Source: Candidatus Hodarchaeota archaeon
GTDB taxonomy: Archaea; Asgardarchaeota; Heimdallarchaeia; Hodarchaeales; Hodarchaeaceae
DNA length: 56,276 nucleotides
NCBI GenBank assembly: GCA_016840285.1
Contig: JAEOSR010000016.1
Span: 1-56,276 of the forward strand
Reading direction: 5' to 3'
Below are positions 9,238-19,569 of this stretch, piece by piece (the first letter of the stretch is position 1; each line of letters starts with the position of its first letter). A model generated the notes under the pieces. It worked only from the letters and a program-made list of their open reading frames with translations. It was not told where the DNA came from and made no database searches. A program made the translations under genes and the position numbers.

Positions 9238-9945
9238 TTAAAAAAGTGACTTAAAGTAAACTAGAATGTGTTTCAGGCTAATTTTCGATTCTCCCGCTTC
9301 TCGAGTTTGAAAAATATAAGAAAACTCCCCAATAGAAGTTTTCCGAGGTGCCACCTTGAGGATATCGAATAACAGCTTATAGCCTTTTGGGGAAATAGTT
9401 TTTGGATGTTGGTCGATAATTTCCGTTATAAGTTGTGTTTTTCCCCCAAAAAAGCCACTCATAATATCTTTCGGGCGGGGTCGTCGTCTTAGTAACAAAG
9501 AAAATTTACCAAGTGTAGTTGCTCCCCAAGAAATAAGTTTACGTTGAATACTCCATCCTTCTACACTTGAGCGGGTTCCAATAACCAATTGATTTCCTTC
9601 TGCTAATAAAAGGAGCCCATCAGCAATTCTTTCTGGAGGATGTTGAAAATCGCAATCAATAACAATAAAATAATCAGTTGTTGTAATCTTAAGCGCATCA
9701 ACAAGCGAAATTGTTAAACCTTTGATAGGTTCATTTTTACGATCTAAAAGACGAATTTTTGGGTTTTTAGTTCCCCAATCAGTAACTATTTCAGCGGTTC
9801 CATCGGTAGATCCGTCATCAGCAACAATAATCGAAACTTGGGGGTAGATTGATAGCAATCGAGTTATCATCCTATCGATATTGCTTTCTTCATTTAATGT
9901 GGGAGTAATAACGGTTAACTGAGCAGTAGAAGGTTCTTGATCCAT
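9238..9945 (-). CDS. Family 2 glycosyltransferase, dolichol-phosphate mannosyltransferase-like
   Basis: 235 residues with a GT-A fold: VITPTLNEESNI at the nucleotide-binding start, VADDGSTDGT, and DCDFQHPPE as the DxD-type metal site. This is the pattern of DPM1-like enzymes, which transfer a sugar from GDP- or UDP-sugar to a polyprenyl phosphate on the cytosolic face. It lacks the extra C-terminal membrane helices of the longer forms, as eukaryotic DPM1 also does. It is single and convergent with the GTPase gene. The donor sugar cannot be told from sequence. Confidence 0.85.
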   Translation of the reverse strand: MDQEPSTAQLTVITPTLNEESNIDRMITRLLSIYPQVSIIVADDGSTDGTAEIVTDWGTKNPKIRLLDRKNEPIKGLTISLVDALKITTTDYFIVIDCDFQHPPERIADGLLLLAEGNQLVIGTRSSVEGWSIQRKLISWGATTLGKFSLLLRRRPRPKDIMSGFFGGKTQLITEIIDQHPKTISPKGYKLLFDILKVAPRKTSIGEFSYIFQTREAGESKISLKHILVYFKSLF

Positions 9946-10200
9946 ACATATCCTACCTAAGGGAAGTAAATATTATCATTCTTCGTTTATATTATTAAAA
10001 ATCTTTTATTTCTATCTTGTAAGCTCAAGAGAGTCATATCAAAGGAGAGCTTTTACTATATTTCTTTTTTTCCTTTTTCTTTAATTTAATTTCGTCATTA
10101 GAATAACTTTAGCTGGTAACTTTAATGTGTAAGCTTTTTTAGCTTTGATTTTGAAAATACATCTAAAGAAGATTCGCCATCATAGCTAGGGATTTTATTC

Positions 10201-10635
10201 ATGTCTCTCCGACCAATACTACAAAAATTTGCAGAAGGCTTCTCTGTTACTGGAATCTTTTTACAAACTCCTCAAGAAATCTTTCCAATTATCCAACAAA
10301 AAGCTGATTCTCTTTTACTCCTCAAAAGGCATCCTAATCTTCAAGTTGGTATTACTGAGTTGAAAATAGATGAAACTAGAATGAGTGTATTAGTAGACTC
10401 TCTTGATTTCGAAACAAATATTGTTATCATTTCAGCACCAAAACATATCCAAGAGATTTCAGCTCATTGGAAGCGTTTCTTACCTGTAGTTAAAAAACAG
10501 ATCCAAATTGAAGAATTCATTCGCCAAGAAAGTATTGAAAATAAGTTAATTAATCGATTAGAAGATATTCGAATAACACTCAGCAATACAACCACAATTT
10601 TGAAGGAGAAAATTAACTATGACTCAGGACTCTAA
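10201..10635 (+). CDS. Hypothetical protein, first gene of the coiled-coil/GTPase unit
   Basis: 144 residues, mixed alpha/beta, no recognised family. The last ~40 residues are predicted helical. The 3' end overlaps the next gene by 17 bases, and the next gene's AAGGAG site lies inside it, so the two are translationally coupled. A weak TAGGGA box precedes the ATG. The position suggests it works with the coiled-coil protein and GTPases that follow. Confidence 0.7.
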   Translation: MSLRPILQKFAEGFSVTGIFLQTPQEIFPIIQQKADSLLLLKRHPNLQVGITELKIDETRMSVLVDSLDFETNIVIISAPKHIQEISAHWKRFLPVVKKQIQIEEFIRQESIENKLINRLEDIRITLSNTTTILKEKINYDSGL

Positions 10636-11935
10636 TAATTCAGATGAGGTTGACCTTCAACTTGCCCAACGGATCATTGAGTTGACAGAGGTTGTTGAAG
10701 AAAACAAACTAAAGATCGAAAAAATTACAACGGACTTGGAACAAGAAACTGCTACTAAAGAAAAATATGAAAAACTACTGCAAGATTGGGATTTGAAACT
10801 CGGGACGGATCTTGAGGAGATAAATAAACAAATTAATACATTAGAGGAAAAAGTGGACCAGCAAAATCAGAATGTTAAAAATATAGATAAAAAATTCAAC
10901 ACTCAATTTAGTACGTTCGAGGAAAGATTAGACCAACAAACTCAAAATGCAGATACAAAATTCGAAGAAGTCTCAACTCAATTTACGGAGATTCAAGAAG
11001 TCCAAAACAAACATCATGAAACCATTTCATCACAACAAAAAACTCTTGAGGAGCAAAATACCGAAATTCAAGACCGCCTCCAGGTAGAAGAGTTCAAAAA
11101 TACTTTTGATGAAGCAGTTAATGGACTTAATGAAACAATTTCTTCCTTGAACCAAAATCAAGATTCTTTACAATCAGAAATAAAAAACTCTGTCGAAAAA
11201 ACCCAGGAACAATTTGAAAGTCTTGCGAAAACTATTGAATTAGTAGGAGACGGATTATCACAACTTGAACAACAAAATGAGAGTCATTTCATTCTTATAG
11301 AAGAGCAACGGAATAGTTTAAGTCAATTTAAACAGAAATTAAAAGAATTGATTAGTCTCTCAAAGGAAGATCAACAGACTCATTTTGAAAATTTTTCGCG
11401 AATCATTGAAAGCTATAACGAAAATATTCGAACTGAATTGACCATAGCAGCACAATCGCTAAAGGAATCAGATACCCAAATCCTTGATGAAGTTTCAGCT
11501 AGTTTCATGCCAAAAAAAGTAGGAAAAGAACTTCAAAAAACAATTACTGATCTTGCAAGCGAACTAAAGGTGGAGGCTCAAAAGACACGTGATGATTTAG
11601 TACAAGGACTTCAAGAAAATGTTCAAGAATACGAGAAAGTAATGGAGGAGCAAGAAACAAGCATAAGAAATTATCAAAAACAACTGGAAGAGTTTCAAGA
11701 TGAAATTCTAGCCATTATAGATCGTAAAGTTAATGAGAAATATGAGGTAGTCTTTTCTCTACTATCAAAGGTAGCAATTCAAGCTGAAGAACTCACACTC
11801 CTCATCAAGACTTCTGAAATTCATATACCATCACCTCCCTTGCAAAAAGATCAAACTTCTTCTGATAATAGTAATCCTAATCAGGAAACGGAAGCTACTT
11901 TATCCGAAAGTTCCATATCAGACGATAAAGACTGA
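10619..11935 (+). CDS. Long coiled-coil protein
   Basis: 438 residues, almost wholly heptad-like and rich in Q, E, K and N. No globular domain, signal peptide or membrane helix is visible. The last ~45 residues are low-complexity S/T/N/E. AAGGAG sits about ten bases before the ATG. It is likely a structural or tethering rod. The co-oriented GTPases downstream make an effector or scaffold role attractive, by analogy with eukaryotic Rab-tether pairs; this is inference. Confidence 0.8.
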   Translation: MTQDSNNSDEVDLQLAQRIIELTEVVEENKLKIEKITTDLEQETATKEKYEKLLQDWDLKLGTDLEEINKQINTLEEKVDQQNQNVKNIDKKFNTQFSTFEERLDQQTQNADTKFEEVSTQFTEIQEVQNKHHETISSQQKTLEEQNTEIQDRLQVEEFKNTFDEAVNGLNETISSLNQNQDSLQSEIKNSVEKTQEQFESLAKTIELVGDGLSQLEQQNESHFILIEEQRNSLSQFKQKLKELISLSKEDQQTHFENFSRIIESYNENIRTELTIAAQSLKESDTQILDEVSASFMPKKVGKELQKTITDLASELKVEAQKTRDDLVQGLQENVQEYEKVMEEQETSIRNYQKQLEEFQDEILAIIDRKVNEKYEVVFSLLSKVAIQAEELTLLIKTSEIHIPSPPLQKDQTSSDNSNPNQETEATLSESSISDDKD

Positions 11936-12035
11936 AATACAAAATAGAAAAGGAATATGGAGTGAAGTAATAAATAGGAAAATACTCAGAATATCTTAAT
12001 TCAAATAATCTCAATGATAATGATGGGAATAAACC

Positions 12036-12563
12036 GTGACGATGGAAAAGCCACTTAAGGTAGTAATTGCAGGAGAAAAACGTGTTGGTAAGTCTACCCT
12101 CGTCCATCGATTTATTCACAACCAATTTCCATTGAGGGGATTACGTTCAACTGTAGGATTTGACTTCACTATTAAAACAACAACTTTAGAAGATGGGACA
12201 ACAGCAGTTATACATCTGTTTGATTTTGGGGGTGAGCCTGGTTTTAAGAAGATATTCCCTCAATATGCTTCAGACAGTGATGGACTCATTCTCGCTTTTG
12301 ACCCTTCACGAGAGGAAACATTAGACGCTCTACATGATTGGATAAATGTTTATGAACAACGAGTACGTAAGAAAAAAAGTGTCAACTTTCTAGTTTCTAC
12401 AAAAGCTGATTTAGGGATTTCTACTTCTCCTCTTAAAATCAATGAATTTAGAAATAAACATCCCATCGCAGAATATTTTAAAACGAGTGCTCTCACAGGG
12501 GAAAACACACAAAGAGTATTCCAAAGGATGGCCGTAACTATACAACAATACCGACAAAAATAA
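12036..12563 (+). CDS. Divergent Rab-like small GTPase with altered G3 and G4
   Basis: 175 residues. P-loop GEKRVGKST, switch-I Thr in STVGFDF, and G5-like KTSALTG are clear. The G3 segment is FDFGGEPGF, so Glu stands where the catalytic Gln of Ras would be, and G4 reads STKAD instead of NKxD. It should bind guanine nucleotide but may hydrolyse it slowly or discriminate it less well. GTG at 12036 or ATG at 12042 could start it. It lies 100 bases after the coiled-coil gene and 35 before the next GTPase. Confidence 0.85.
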   Translation: MTMEKPLKVVIAGEKRVGKSTLVHRFIHNQFPLRGLRSTVGFDFTIKTTTLEDGTTAVIHLFDFGGEPGFKKIFPQYASDSDGLILAFDPSREETLDALHDWINVYEQRVRKKKSVNFLVSTKADLGISTSPLKINEFRNKHPIAEYFKTSALTGENTQRVFQRMAVTIQQYRQK

Positions 12564-12598
12564 TCACTCTCTCAAGAACATAAAAGGCTGCTTTCATA

Positions 12599-13159
12599 AT
12601 GAAAACCAAATTCTTTGCAGACGCAAACACATTGACGGTTAAAGTAGTGGTAGCGGGGCCCGGAGGGGTAGGTAAAACCACATTACTAAAGAGATATGAA
12701 ACAAACAATTTTATACCAGCGGTCAGTACGGTAGGTATCAATTTTTTAGTCATGGATCAGGAGGTTGGAGAAACCGTTTTAAGAATTGCTTATTGGGATT
12801 ACGCAGGAGAAGATCGCTTTAGATCACTTTTCCCTGGTTACTGTCAAGGTTCATCTGGCGCATTGGTTGCTTTTGATACATCAAGAATTCAAACCCTGTC
12901 AGAAATACCTGAATGGTTAAGAATGATACGAGAACATAATGATCCAGATATTCCCATTGTTCTACTTGGAAACAAATTAGATACTACAATCGAAGACACG
13001 AGAAATTTAATAGCAGATTCTGCAAGAAAATTTGTCAAACAATACAACCTTTCTGGTTATTATTTATGCTCTGCAAAGACGGGGGAGGGAATGGAATCCC
13101 CATTTGCTCATTTAGGAATTCTTATTATTGAGGGCAAAAAACGTCAACGAAAAAAATAG
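12599..13159 (+). CDS. Rab-like small GTPase with Glu at the catalytic Gln position
   Basis: 186 residues. GPGGVGKTT (P-loop), STVGINF (switch I), WDYAGEDRF (G3 with Gln replaced by Glu), GNKLD (G4) and CSAKTG (G5). The protein ends in a lysine/arginine-rich tail without cysteine. It is the last gene of the co-directional unit that begins at 10201 and is followed by a convergent MFS gene. Confidence 0.88.
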   Translation: MKTKFFADANTLTVKVVVAGPGGVGKTTLLKRYETNNFIPAVSTVGINFLVMDQEVGETVLRIAYWDYAGEDRFRSLFPGYCQGSSGALVAFDTSRIQTLSEIPEWLRMIREHNDPDIPIVLLGNKLDTTIEDTRNLIADSARKFVKQYNLSGYYLCSAKTGEGMESPFAHLGILIIEGKKRQRKK

Positions 13160-13198
13160 TCCTTAATTCTCTTGAAGCATCAACACCACCACTGAGTG

Positions 13199-14677
13199 CT
13201 AAATAATGGCTTCTAGGATTCCATTCAGCTTTTCCTCAACAAAGCCTCTAGCTGCAAGGTATCGTTTGTAAAATTTCATGTACTCGTCACGCACCATTTT
13301 CTCATACGAGATGAAGAATAAGAGAACGGTTGCGATAAGTGAAGCGATGCCTGCTAGGAAAATCATGATTGCTGTGAATGAGTATTCCCAATCAATCAGA
13401 AATGTGAGTAAAAAACCACCTAAAATAGCGACAAATGGTTGGGTCCATAATGACCCAAATTTATTGATACCCATGAATTGAGCTTCTTTTCCTTCAGGAA
13501 CCAGATCAGCTGGTAATGAGGCACGAACTGCTTCAATAAAAACCGCTCCAAATCCTCCAATGGCAGCAATTACGAAAAATATTTGAAAATAGTTCCCAAT
13601 TTCAATTCCAGCTAGTAAAAAACAAAATAGTGAGTAAATTAAGGATCCAACAATAGCTGTTTTCACTTTACCAACCTTCTGGATACATAATCCTGCAGGA
13701 ATCGCCATCGCAGCTGAAACTAAACCTGTTACTAGCAACGCAAGAGGGGCATCACCTTCAGGAAGTCCTGCAGCAACTAAATGGATAATCAGGTATAAAG
13801 CAACTGCTTCACTAGCAAAACCCCAAAATGATTGAACCAAGAACATTTTTCCAAAATCAGATCCTGAAAAATTGAGAAGATATCGAGGTGTTTGAAGAAT
13901 ATCAATAATGGGAGAATCAATAGGCGGATAGGGTGGATTTGCTTTTTCAACCAAAACAAAAACGAGAATCCCACTAACAATGATTATAAAAGCAGGAAAG
14001 AGAAATAAGCCAAATTCCGCTAAAAAAGCAAGCTGAAAAACATTGCCTAAATCTAAAAGCAGAGTAGTAAAAATGTCAAAAAAAACTAATCCAATTAAGC
14101 TGCCCAGAATTGTGAATCCAGCTAAGACTAATCCCACCCATCCTCGTTGTTCTTTAGTAAATAACTCTGATAACAATGCTCCATTAGGAGATGAAGCTAA
14201 TCCTAAACCTACATAGATAAGAAAGAAGCATAAAGGAAAAAGTATTATCATCAAATCTTCATTTGCTGTTCCTGCAAAAATAGGGGTCAACAGCAGCATT
14301 ATTCCTGCAAGTAAACTTCCACCTAGTATATACGGGGCCCGAGCTCCATATTTTGAACGGTAATCATCGGAGAATGCCCCTCCTACGATTACAGTTCCCA
14401 GAAAACCAATTGAACCTGCAGCAATTGAATAACTGAAGATAGTTTCAGCAAGTTCAGACGATAACTTAAGGAATTTTTGTAAATATTCGAGATTAAAATA
14501 CGCAATAATGAATGCAGCAATTACAGCATTAGCGGTCCCAAAAATACCTAAAGCGACGATATTTCGAATTTTTTTAGATAGAAACCGCTCCCTCAATTCT
14601 TGCGTTGTAAGAAATTTAAATCTTCCTTTACGTTCTTCAGGAACATTATTTGAGTTTTCAACACCCATATTGGACAC
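13199..14677 (-). CDS. MFS transporter, 12 membrane segments
   Basis: 492 residues with about twelve hydrophobic helices and a cytosolic loop near the middle (after LVEKANPPYPP). Features such as DDYRSKYGARAPYILGG after helix 2 resemble the sugar-cation symporter (GPH/MelB-like) and SLC45-like side of the major facilitator superfamily. Substrate unknown. It diverges from smc across a 382-base spacer. Confidence 0.85.
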   Translation of the reverse strand: MSNMGVENSNNVPEERKGRFKFLTTQELRERFLSKKIRNIVALGIFGTANAVIAAFIIAYFNLEYLQKFLKLSSELAETIFSYSIAAGSIGFLGTVIVGGAFSDDYRSKYGARAPYILGGSLLAGIMLLLTPIFAGTANEDLMIILFPLCFFLIYVGLGLASSPNGALLSELFTKEQRGWVGLVLAGFTILGSLIGLVFFDIFTTLLLDLGNVFQLAFLAEFGLFLFPAFIIIVSGILVFVLVEKANPPYPPIDSPIIDILQTPRYLLNFSGSDFGKMFLVQSFWGFASEAVALYLIIHLVAAGLPEGDAPLALLVTGLVSAAMAIPAGLCIQKVGKVKTAIVGSLIYSLFCFLLAGIEIGNYFQIFFVIAAIGGFGAVFIEAVRASLPADLVPEGKEAQFMGINKFGSLWTQPFVAILGGFLLTFLIDWEYSFTAIMIFLAGIASLIATVLLFFISYEKMVRDEYMKFYKRYLAARGFVEEKLNGILEAII

Positions 14678-15059
14678 TTCAGCTATCGCAGATCATTTTT
14701 CAGTGGAAAATTTAACTTTTTAAAATAGCTTTCAAAAAGTTCATAATTTTATTTATTTACAATATAACACTATTTTGAGGATGTCAGATTTCGAGACAAT
14801 CTCAAGATCGTCACACCATGAACTAATAATTAATCTCTTAAAAAATTAGGTTTATTGATCTCTTATTATCCTTGTTTGAATACATTTATATAAAATATAT
14901 AATGTAAAGTGTTACGCTAGTTCCAGAAACTTATGAAAATTTAAAAGGAATGGCTTTAATCGCTAACTAATAATAGTACTCGTGATTAGCATTTTCCCAA
15001 ATTCTTGTTTTGATGGTTTTTTTTAAAGCAAATTGATATTCAACACAGAGGTAGAACCA
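14678..15059. other. Divergent intergenic region, MFS transporter / smc
   Basis: 382 bases, strongly AT-rich, without a credible ORF or RNA gene. TTTATATAAA at about 14885 is a possible TATA element for smc but would give a leader of over 130 bases. Nothing else is assigned. Confidence 0.5.
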
Positions 15060-18000
15060 ATGGTACATATAAAGGAGATAAAGATGACTGGGTGGAAGTC
15101 ATATGGACCTGGTACCGTCAGAATGCCTCTAGCAACAGGATTCACAGTAATAGTTGGACCAAATGGTAGTGGAAAATCCAATAGCATAGATGGAGTTAAT
15201 TTTTGTTTAGGGGCCTTATCTAAGAAATCAATGAGAGCAGAGAAGATGATAGGGCTAATCTACAACGGGATAGGGGGTAAGAAGGCGGCTGATAAAGCTA
15301 CAGTCGAAATTGTATTTGACAATAGCGATTACGCGATTCCTCTTAAAGAGAAAGAAGTAATTGTCAGTCGAGAATTAAAGCAAACTGGCTCTGGAACTTA
15401 CAGATTAAACGGAAAACGGACAACACGGACAGACATCCTAGACAAACTTCGAATCGCTGGAATAGATGTCATTAATTCCTACAACATTATTGCTCAAGGT
15501 CAAGTGGGCGAAATTGTTGGAATGAATCCTATAGAACGACGTCAGCTAATGGAAAATCTTGCTGGAGTCGGTCAATTTGATGAGAAAAAACGAATTGCTC
15601 TTATCGAGCTAGATGAAGCTCAGCGAAGAATGGATGAACTCCAATTATTAGTCAATGAAGTTGCCAAACGTGTTGAATCTTTACGTAAGGAAAAAGAAGA
15701 TGCAGAACGCTGGACTCAACTTGATCAAGAGATTCTACAACATAAAGCACTTTTAATTTCTTATGCTTTTCATAAAAATCAACAAAATGCATCCCAATTC
15801 GATGAAGAAATAGCAAACTTTCGCACTGATCAAGAAACTAAGATTAACGAACGTGGGCAAATTGATGAAAGAGTTGAAGAAGTCACTGAAAAAATTAGAT
15901 CTTTAGAAGATCAATTGATTCGATTAGAGACTTCTCTTTCTGAGATTCGAACATCAGCAGAAGAAAAGAACATTGAAAAAGCAAAAATAGAGGAAAAAAC
16001 GGAATATAACAAGAAAACAATTAATTCTAATGAAAAGCGGATTAAACAACTCCAAGAGCGTTTAAATCAGATTGCTAAAAAAACTGAAGAGGACATCACA
16101 AATAAGGAAAAATTGGAAGAAACAAAAAAAGAACTTCAAACTAAGATCGAGGAAACTCAAAATCAACGTCAAACAATTGAAACAGATTTAGAACAAAAAA
16201 GTCAGCAATATGAAGAGATAAAAAATGAATATGATGATGCTGAACGCAGATCTAGAGTCGAGAACGACCGATTAACAAAAACTCAGGTTTCTTTTGAAGT
16301 TTCACAGAATATGGTTACAGCATTCCAAAACAATGTTAATGAGTTCGAAAAACGCCAAAAAGACCTAGAAGATCAAATTTTGGCTTCACAGACAAGATCA
16401 CAGGAACTTATTCAAAGTTTAGTTGAAGATCAGAAACAGATCGATGAAGCAAGATCCAAGGTGGGAGATGTTGACCAGAAGAAAATAAATCTAGATTCAA
16501 AAATTAGTTCATTGGAGACTGAGAGTCGTGAACTTAATGACAAATTTCTGGTACTTAAAGCACGAATAGACACCATATCTTCTTTCTTGAAATCAGAAGA
16601 AGGAAAAGAGAATCCAGCAGTTTCTTTTATTAGTACCAAAGCAAATGGTGGGGAAATTCAAGGTGTATTGGGAGAGTTCCAGAACTTATCTGGTGATGGA
16701 GAAACTCTACCCACAGAAGTAGGCCATCTCTCCGATGCAATTATTACGGAGACAATTGATTCCGCTATTGGGTGCATCCGACTCTTAAAGGATAATGCGG
16801 TGGGTGCAGCTAATTTCATACCCCTAGAAAAATATAAATTAAAATCTACAGAAAAATTCTCAAATATTGTCAAAAAGATACGAGAACAGAACGAGGTAGT
16901 TACTGATCTTAAAGAAGCAGCAAAAACATGGCGTAAAAGAGATCAAACAGTCTCAACTGTAGATGGGGATGTTTTTTATTCAAATGGAATTATATACGGT
17001 GGATTTCATCTAGCTGCTGCTCAAGAAACAGTTGACGAGCTTCGCATTGATATGGAAAAGACACGTGAACAACGGGATAGTATTAACAAACAATTGAAAG
17101 AGGAACACGAGAATAAAAAGAAATTACTTGACCTTGAAAAAGTAATTACCCAATCTATTCAAAAATTGGAAAAACAAATCCAAAATGCAACCATTCAACA
17201 AACTCAGCAAGAAAATGAGGTTAAACTTTACCAAGATAATATGGAGAAAAACAGACTAGAATTGGAACCCCTTCAACAGCAACTTCAAGACCGGTTAAAA
17301 TCTAGAGACGAACAACATAAAGAAATGGAGTTCTATGAAGATAGCCTTGAAAAAATCACTGAAGAAATAAGTGAAATAGAACAAAGACTAGAAGCTGCTG
17401 ATACTCGACCTCTCTTGGAAAAAATGAACCAAGTTGAACAACAGCTTGGAAAGTTACAGGGGAAGTTCACAGGAGTCGAATCACGAGTTGAAAGTTTAAT
17501 TACAAGTAAAGAAGAAAAAGAACAAAGATCAAAAGAAACCAATGAGGAAATTAACACAGTACAAGTCGAAAATGCTAATTTAACAGGTGAATTACAAGCT
17601 TTAGAAGAACAACACACCCAATTAGGTGACCAGCTATCAAAAATCTTAGAAAATGAAGAAGAAGTATCAAAGGAGATGAAGGATGTAAAATCAGACCTTG
17701 GTACTCAAAAGAAATATCAGGGGCAGCTTATTAAAGATAAAGAAAAACTAAATGAAAGTATTGCAAAATACGAAGAAAATATTACTGAAATTAAACTACA
17801 ACGGGAACGACTAACTGTAGAGCTGGAAAACCTACAGAATGAAGCATTGGAAAACAACATTGAGATTTTTCCAGCAGATGCAGAAGAATTACAGAAAATT
17901 AACAAAAGTAAGATTACGAAGGATATCGAACAGAAATCTGATGAAAAGAAACGATTAGAACCTGTCAATATGAGAGCGTTGAAGGAGTTTCAAGAAGAAA

Positions 18001-18641
18001 ACGCTCGCTACATCGAACTGTTGGATAGGAGAGATATCCTCATAGAGGAACGTCAAGTCATTTTAGACTTCATCGAGGAGATCGAAACTGAGAAATATAG
18101 CGTCTTCATGAAGGTTTATCGATCTGTGAACAAACACTTTGGTCTGATTTTCCACGAACTGTCGGGAGGAGACGCCAGATTGATCCTAGAAAAGGATCCG
18201 AAAAAAGGAGAGGATATTTTTGAGGGAGGTTTGTTCATTGAAGCCCATCCAGCAGGAAAAAAGGTTGCTTCCCTTGAATCCATGTCTGGGGGTGAGAAAG
18301 CATTGACTGCGTTAGCTTTTATTTTTGCAGTCCAAACAGTTGATGCTCAGCCATTTTACATCTTAGATGAGATCGACGCTGCTTTAGATCCAATGAATGT
18401 CCGGCGAGTGGCCAAATTACTATATCGAATGAGTCGTAGTATAGGTCAAGAACCTGATGGAGAGATTACAAAACCTAAAAAGTCTACTCCTGGCGCTCAA
18501 TTCTTAGTAATTAGTCATCGTGATATTTTAATGGCATGGGCGGACAGATTATACGGCTGCACCAATGTTAAAGGATTAAGTTCAGTCTTCTCAATTCAGA
18601 TGAGTGAGGAAAAGCAATTAGAACGAGCTGAGGCGTTCTAG
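15060..18641 (+). CDS. smc: Chromosome segregation SMC ATPase
   Basis: About 1193 residues from the ATG at 15060, which has GAGGT about eight bases upstream; a TTG at 15033 would add nine residues. Order: N-terminal head with Walker A GPNGSGKSNS, a long coiled coil, a hinge domain at about residues 520-680 (GVLGEFQNL to NGIIYGG), a second coiled coil, and the C-terminal head with the MSGGEKALTALAF signature and Walker B FYILDEIDAALD. Length and layout are those of archaeal/bacterial SMC, which dimerises at the hinge and compacts and segregates DNA. scpA follows 42 bases downstream. Confidence 0.96.
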   Translation: MVHIKEIKMTGWKSYGPGTVRMPLATGFTVIVGPNGSGKSNSIDGVNFCLGALSKKSMRAEKMIGLIYNGIGGKKAADKATVEIVFDNSDYAIPLKEKEVIVSRELKQTGSGTYRLNGKRTTRTDILDKLRIAGIDVINSYNIIAQGQVGEIVGMNPIERRQLMENLAGVGQFDEKKRIALIELDEAQRRMDELQLLVNEVAKRVESLRKEKEDAERWTQLDQEILQHKALLISYAFHKNQQNASQFDEEIANFRTDQETKINERGQIDERVEEVTEKIRSLEDQLIRLETSLSEIRTSAEEKNIEKAKIEEKTEYNKKTINSNEKRIKQLQERLNQIAKKTEEDITNKEKLEETKKELQTKIEETQNQRQTIETDLEQKSQQYEEIKNEYDDAERRSRVENDRLTKTQVSFEVSQNMVTAFQNNVNEFEKRQKDLEDQILASQTRSQELIQSLVEDQKQIDEARSKVGDVDQKKINLDSKISSLETESRELNDKFLVLKARIDTISSFLKSEEGKENPAVSFISTKANGGEIQGVLGEFQNLSGDGETLPTEVGHLSDAIITETIDSAIGCIRLLKDNAVGAANFIPLEKYKLKSTEKFSNIVKKIREQNEVVTDLKEAAKTWRKRDQTVSTVDGDVFYSNGIIYGGFHLAAAQETVDELRIDMEKTREQRDSINKQLKEEHENKKKLLDLEKVITQSIQKLEKQIQNATIQQTQQENEVKLYQDNMEKNRLELEPLQQQLQDRLKSRDEQHKEMEFYEDSLEKITEEISEIEQRLEAADTRPLLEKMNQVEQQLGKLQGKFTGVESRVESLITSKEEKEQRSKETNEEINTVQVENANLTGELQALEEQHTQLGDQLSKILENEEEVSKEMKDVKSDLGTQKKYQGQLIKDKEKLNESIAKYEENITEIKLQRERLTVELENLQNEALENNIEIFPADAEELQKINKSKITKDIEQKSDEKKRLEPVNMRALKEFQEENARYIELLDRRDILIEERQVILDFIEEIETEKYSVFMKVYRSVNKHFGLIFHELSGGDARLILEKDPKKGEDIFEGGLFIEAHPAGKKVASLESMSGGEKALTALAFIFAVQTVDAQPFYILDEIDAALDPMNVRRVAKLLYRMSRSIGQEPDGEITKPKKSTPGAQFLVISHRDILMAWADRLYGCTNVKGLSSVFSIQMSEEKQLERAEAF

Positions 18642-18683
18642 GACAATAATTCTTGCACATTGACCAACTGAGGATATTATAAA

Positions 18684-19544
18684 ATGGCTGAATTAGAAAC
18701 TTCTGGTACATCGGCGGAGGAGGAGGAGGAAGATGATGACGACTACATTCGACTGTTCAGCCACAGCGGTCAGTTCTTCTTAGAGGAGCCGTACGTGTAC
18801 CTCATCAATCCTGACCTTTTTCCTGAACGTGTATCCTTCATCCGTGATTTCAAAATGAAAGAAGTTCTTCCTGAATTTCATCAAAAATTGCAAAAACAAG
18901 GATTAGATTTCCGAATTCTTGGACAGGCAATATATTCAGCTTCAAGAATTCATAAGAAGAAGGTTAGTTTAGCAATCCAATATGAAAAAAAGCAAGAAGA
19001 AAAACTAGCCATCCGCGCTAAAAGACGAGAATTTCAATTCAAAATTCCCCTCCATTTCTATGTAACTAGAGATATTCTTGCCTTAGCAGAATCTGCTGAT
19101 CCTGAATCCTTTTATGCAGAGCTCTTACTAGGCCTTCAAGAGGAAGATGAAAAGAAAAAACTAGAAAAAATTAAAGCAGAAAAGAAACTGATGAAAGGGG
19201 ATGTTAAGCAGCGAAGACGAAAACTAGAATTGGTGGATTTCGAAAGTTTTGACTATGAACTCGATTTAGATAGGGTTGCCATTGAAGAAATCGTAAAAAA
19301 TACTCTTGAAATCATTAAAAACATTGCTCTTGAAGATAAGAATGAAGAAGCAGAATTTACTAAAGTGGTCAGGCAAATGGAGGAAGGAAGTAAAACTGAT
19401 GAACAGAGACGTCTTCTCCGGGCACGAGTATTGATCTCTTGCCTTTATTTATTTCGTGATGAACTCATCACTGCGGAACAAGAGTTAAATCCACCTTATG
19501 AGATTTATATTCAAGTAACTGCAAGAGGAAAAAGGAAGAAATAA
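18684..19544 (+). CDS. scpA: ScpA-like kleisin (segregation and condensation protein A)
   Basis: 286 residues. An acidic start (EEEEEDDDD) is followed by an N-terminal helical region that should contact the SMC neck, a charged linker with KKKLEKIKAEKK, and a C-terminal winged helix ending in LYLFRDELITAEQE then a short EIYIQV strand, typical of ScpA. Kleisins bridge the two SMC heads and recruit KITE proteins (ScpB). It is 42 bases after smc in the same direction, which strengthens the call. The sequence is divergent, so domain borders are approximate. Confidence 0.85.
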   Translation: MAELETSGTSAEEEEEDDDDYIRLFSHSGQFFLEEPYVYLINPDLFPERVSFIRDFKMKEVLPEFHQKLQKQGLDFRILGQAIYSASRIHKKKVSLAIQYEKKQEEKLAIRAKRREFQFKIPLHFYVTRDILALAESADPESFYAELLLGLQEEDEKKKLEKIKAEKKLMKGDVKQRRRKLELVDFESFDYELDLDRVAIEEIVKNTLEIIKNIALEDKNEEAEFTKVVRQMEEGSKTDEQRRLLRARVLISCLYLFRDELITAEQELNPPYEIYIQVTARGKRKK

Positions 19545-19569
19545 TAAAAAAGAAAAGGGAAGGGCATGA

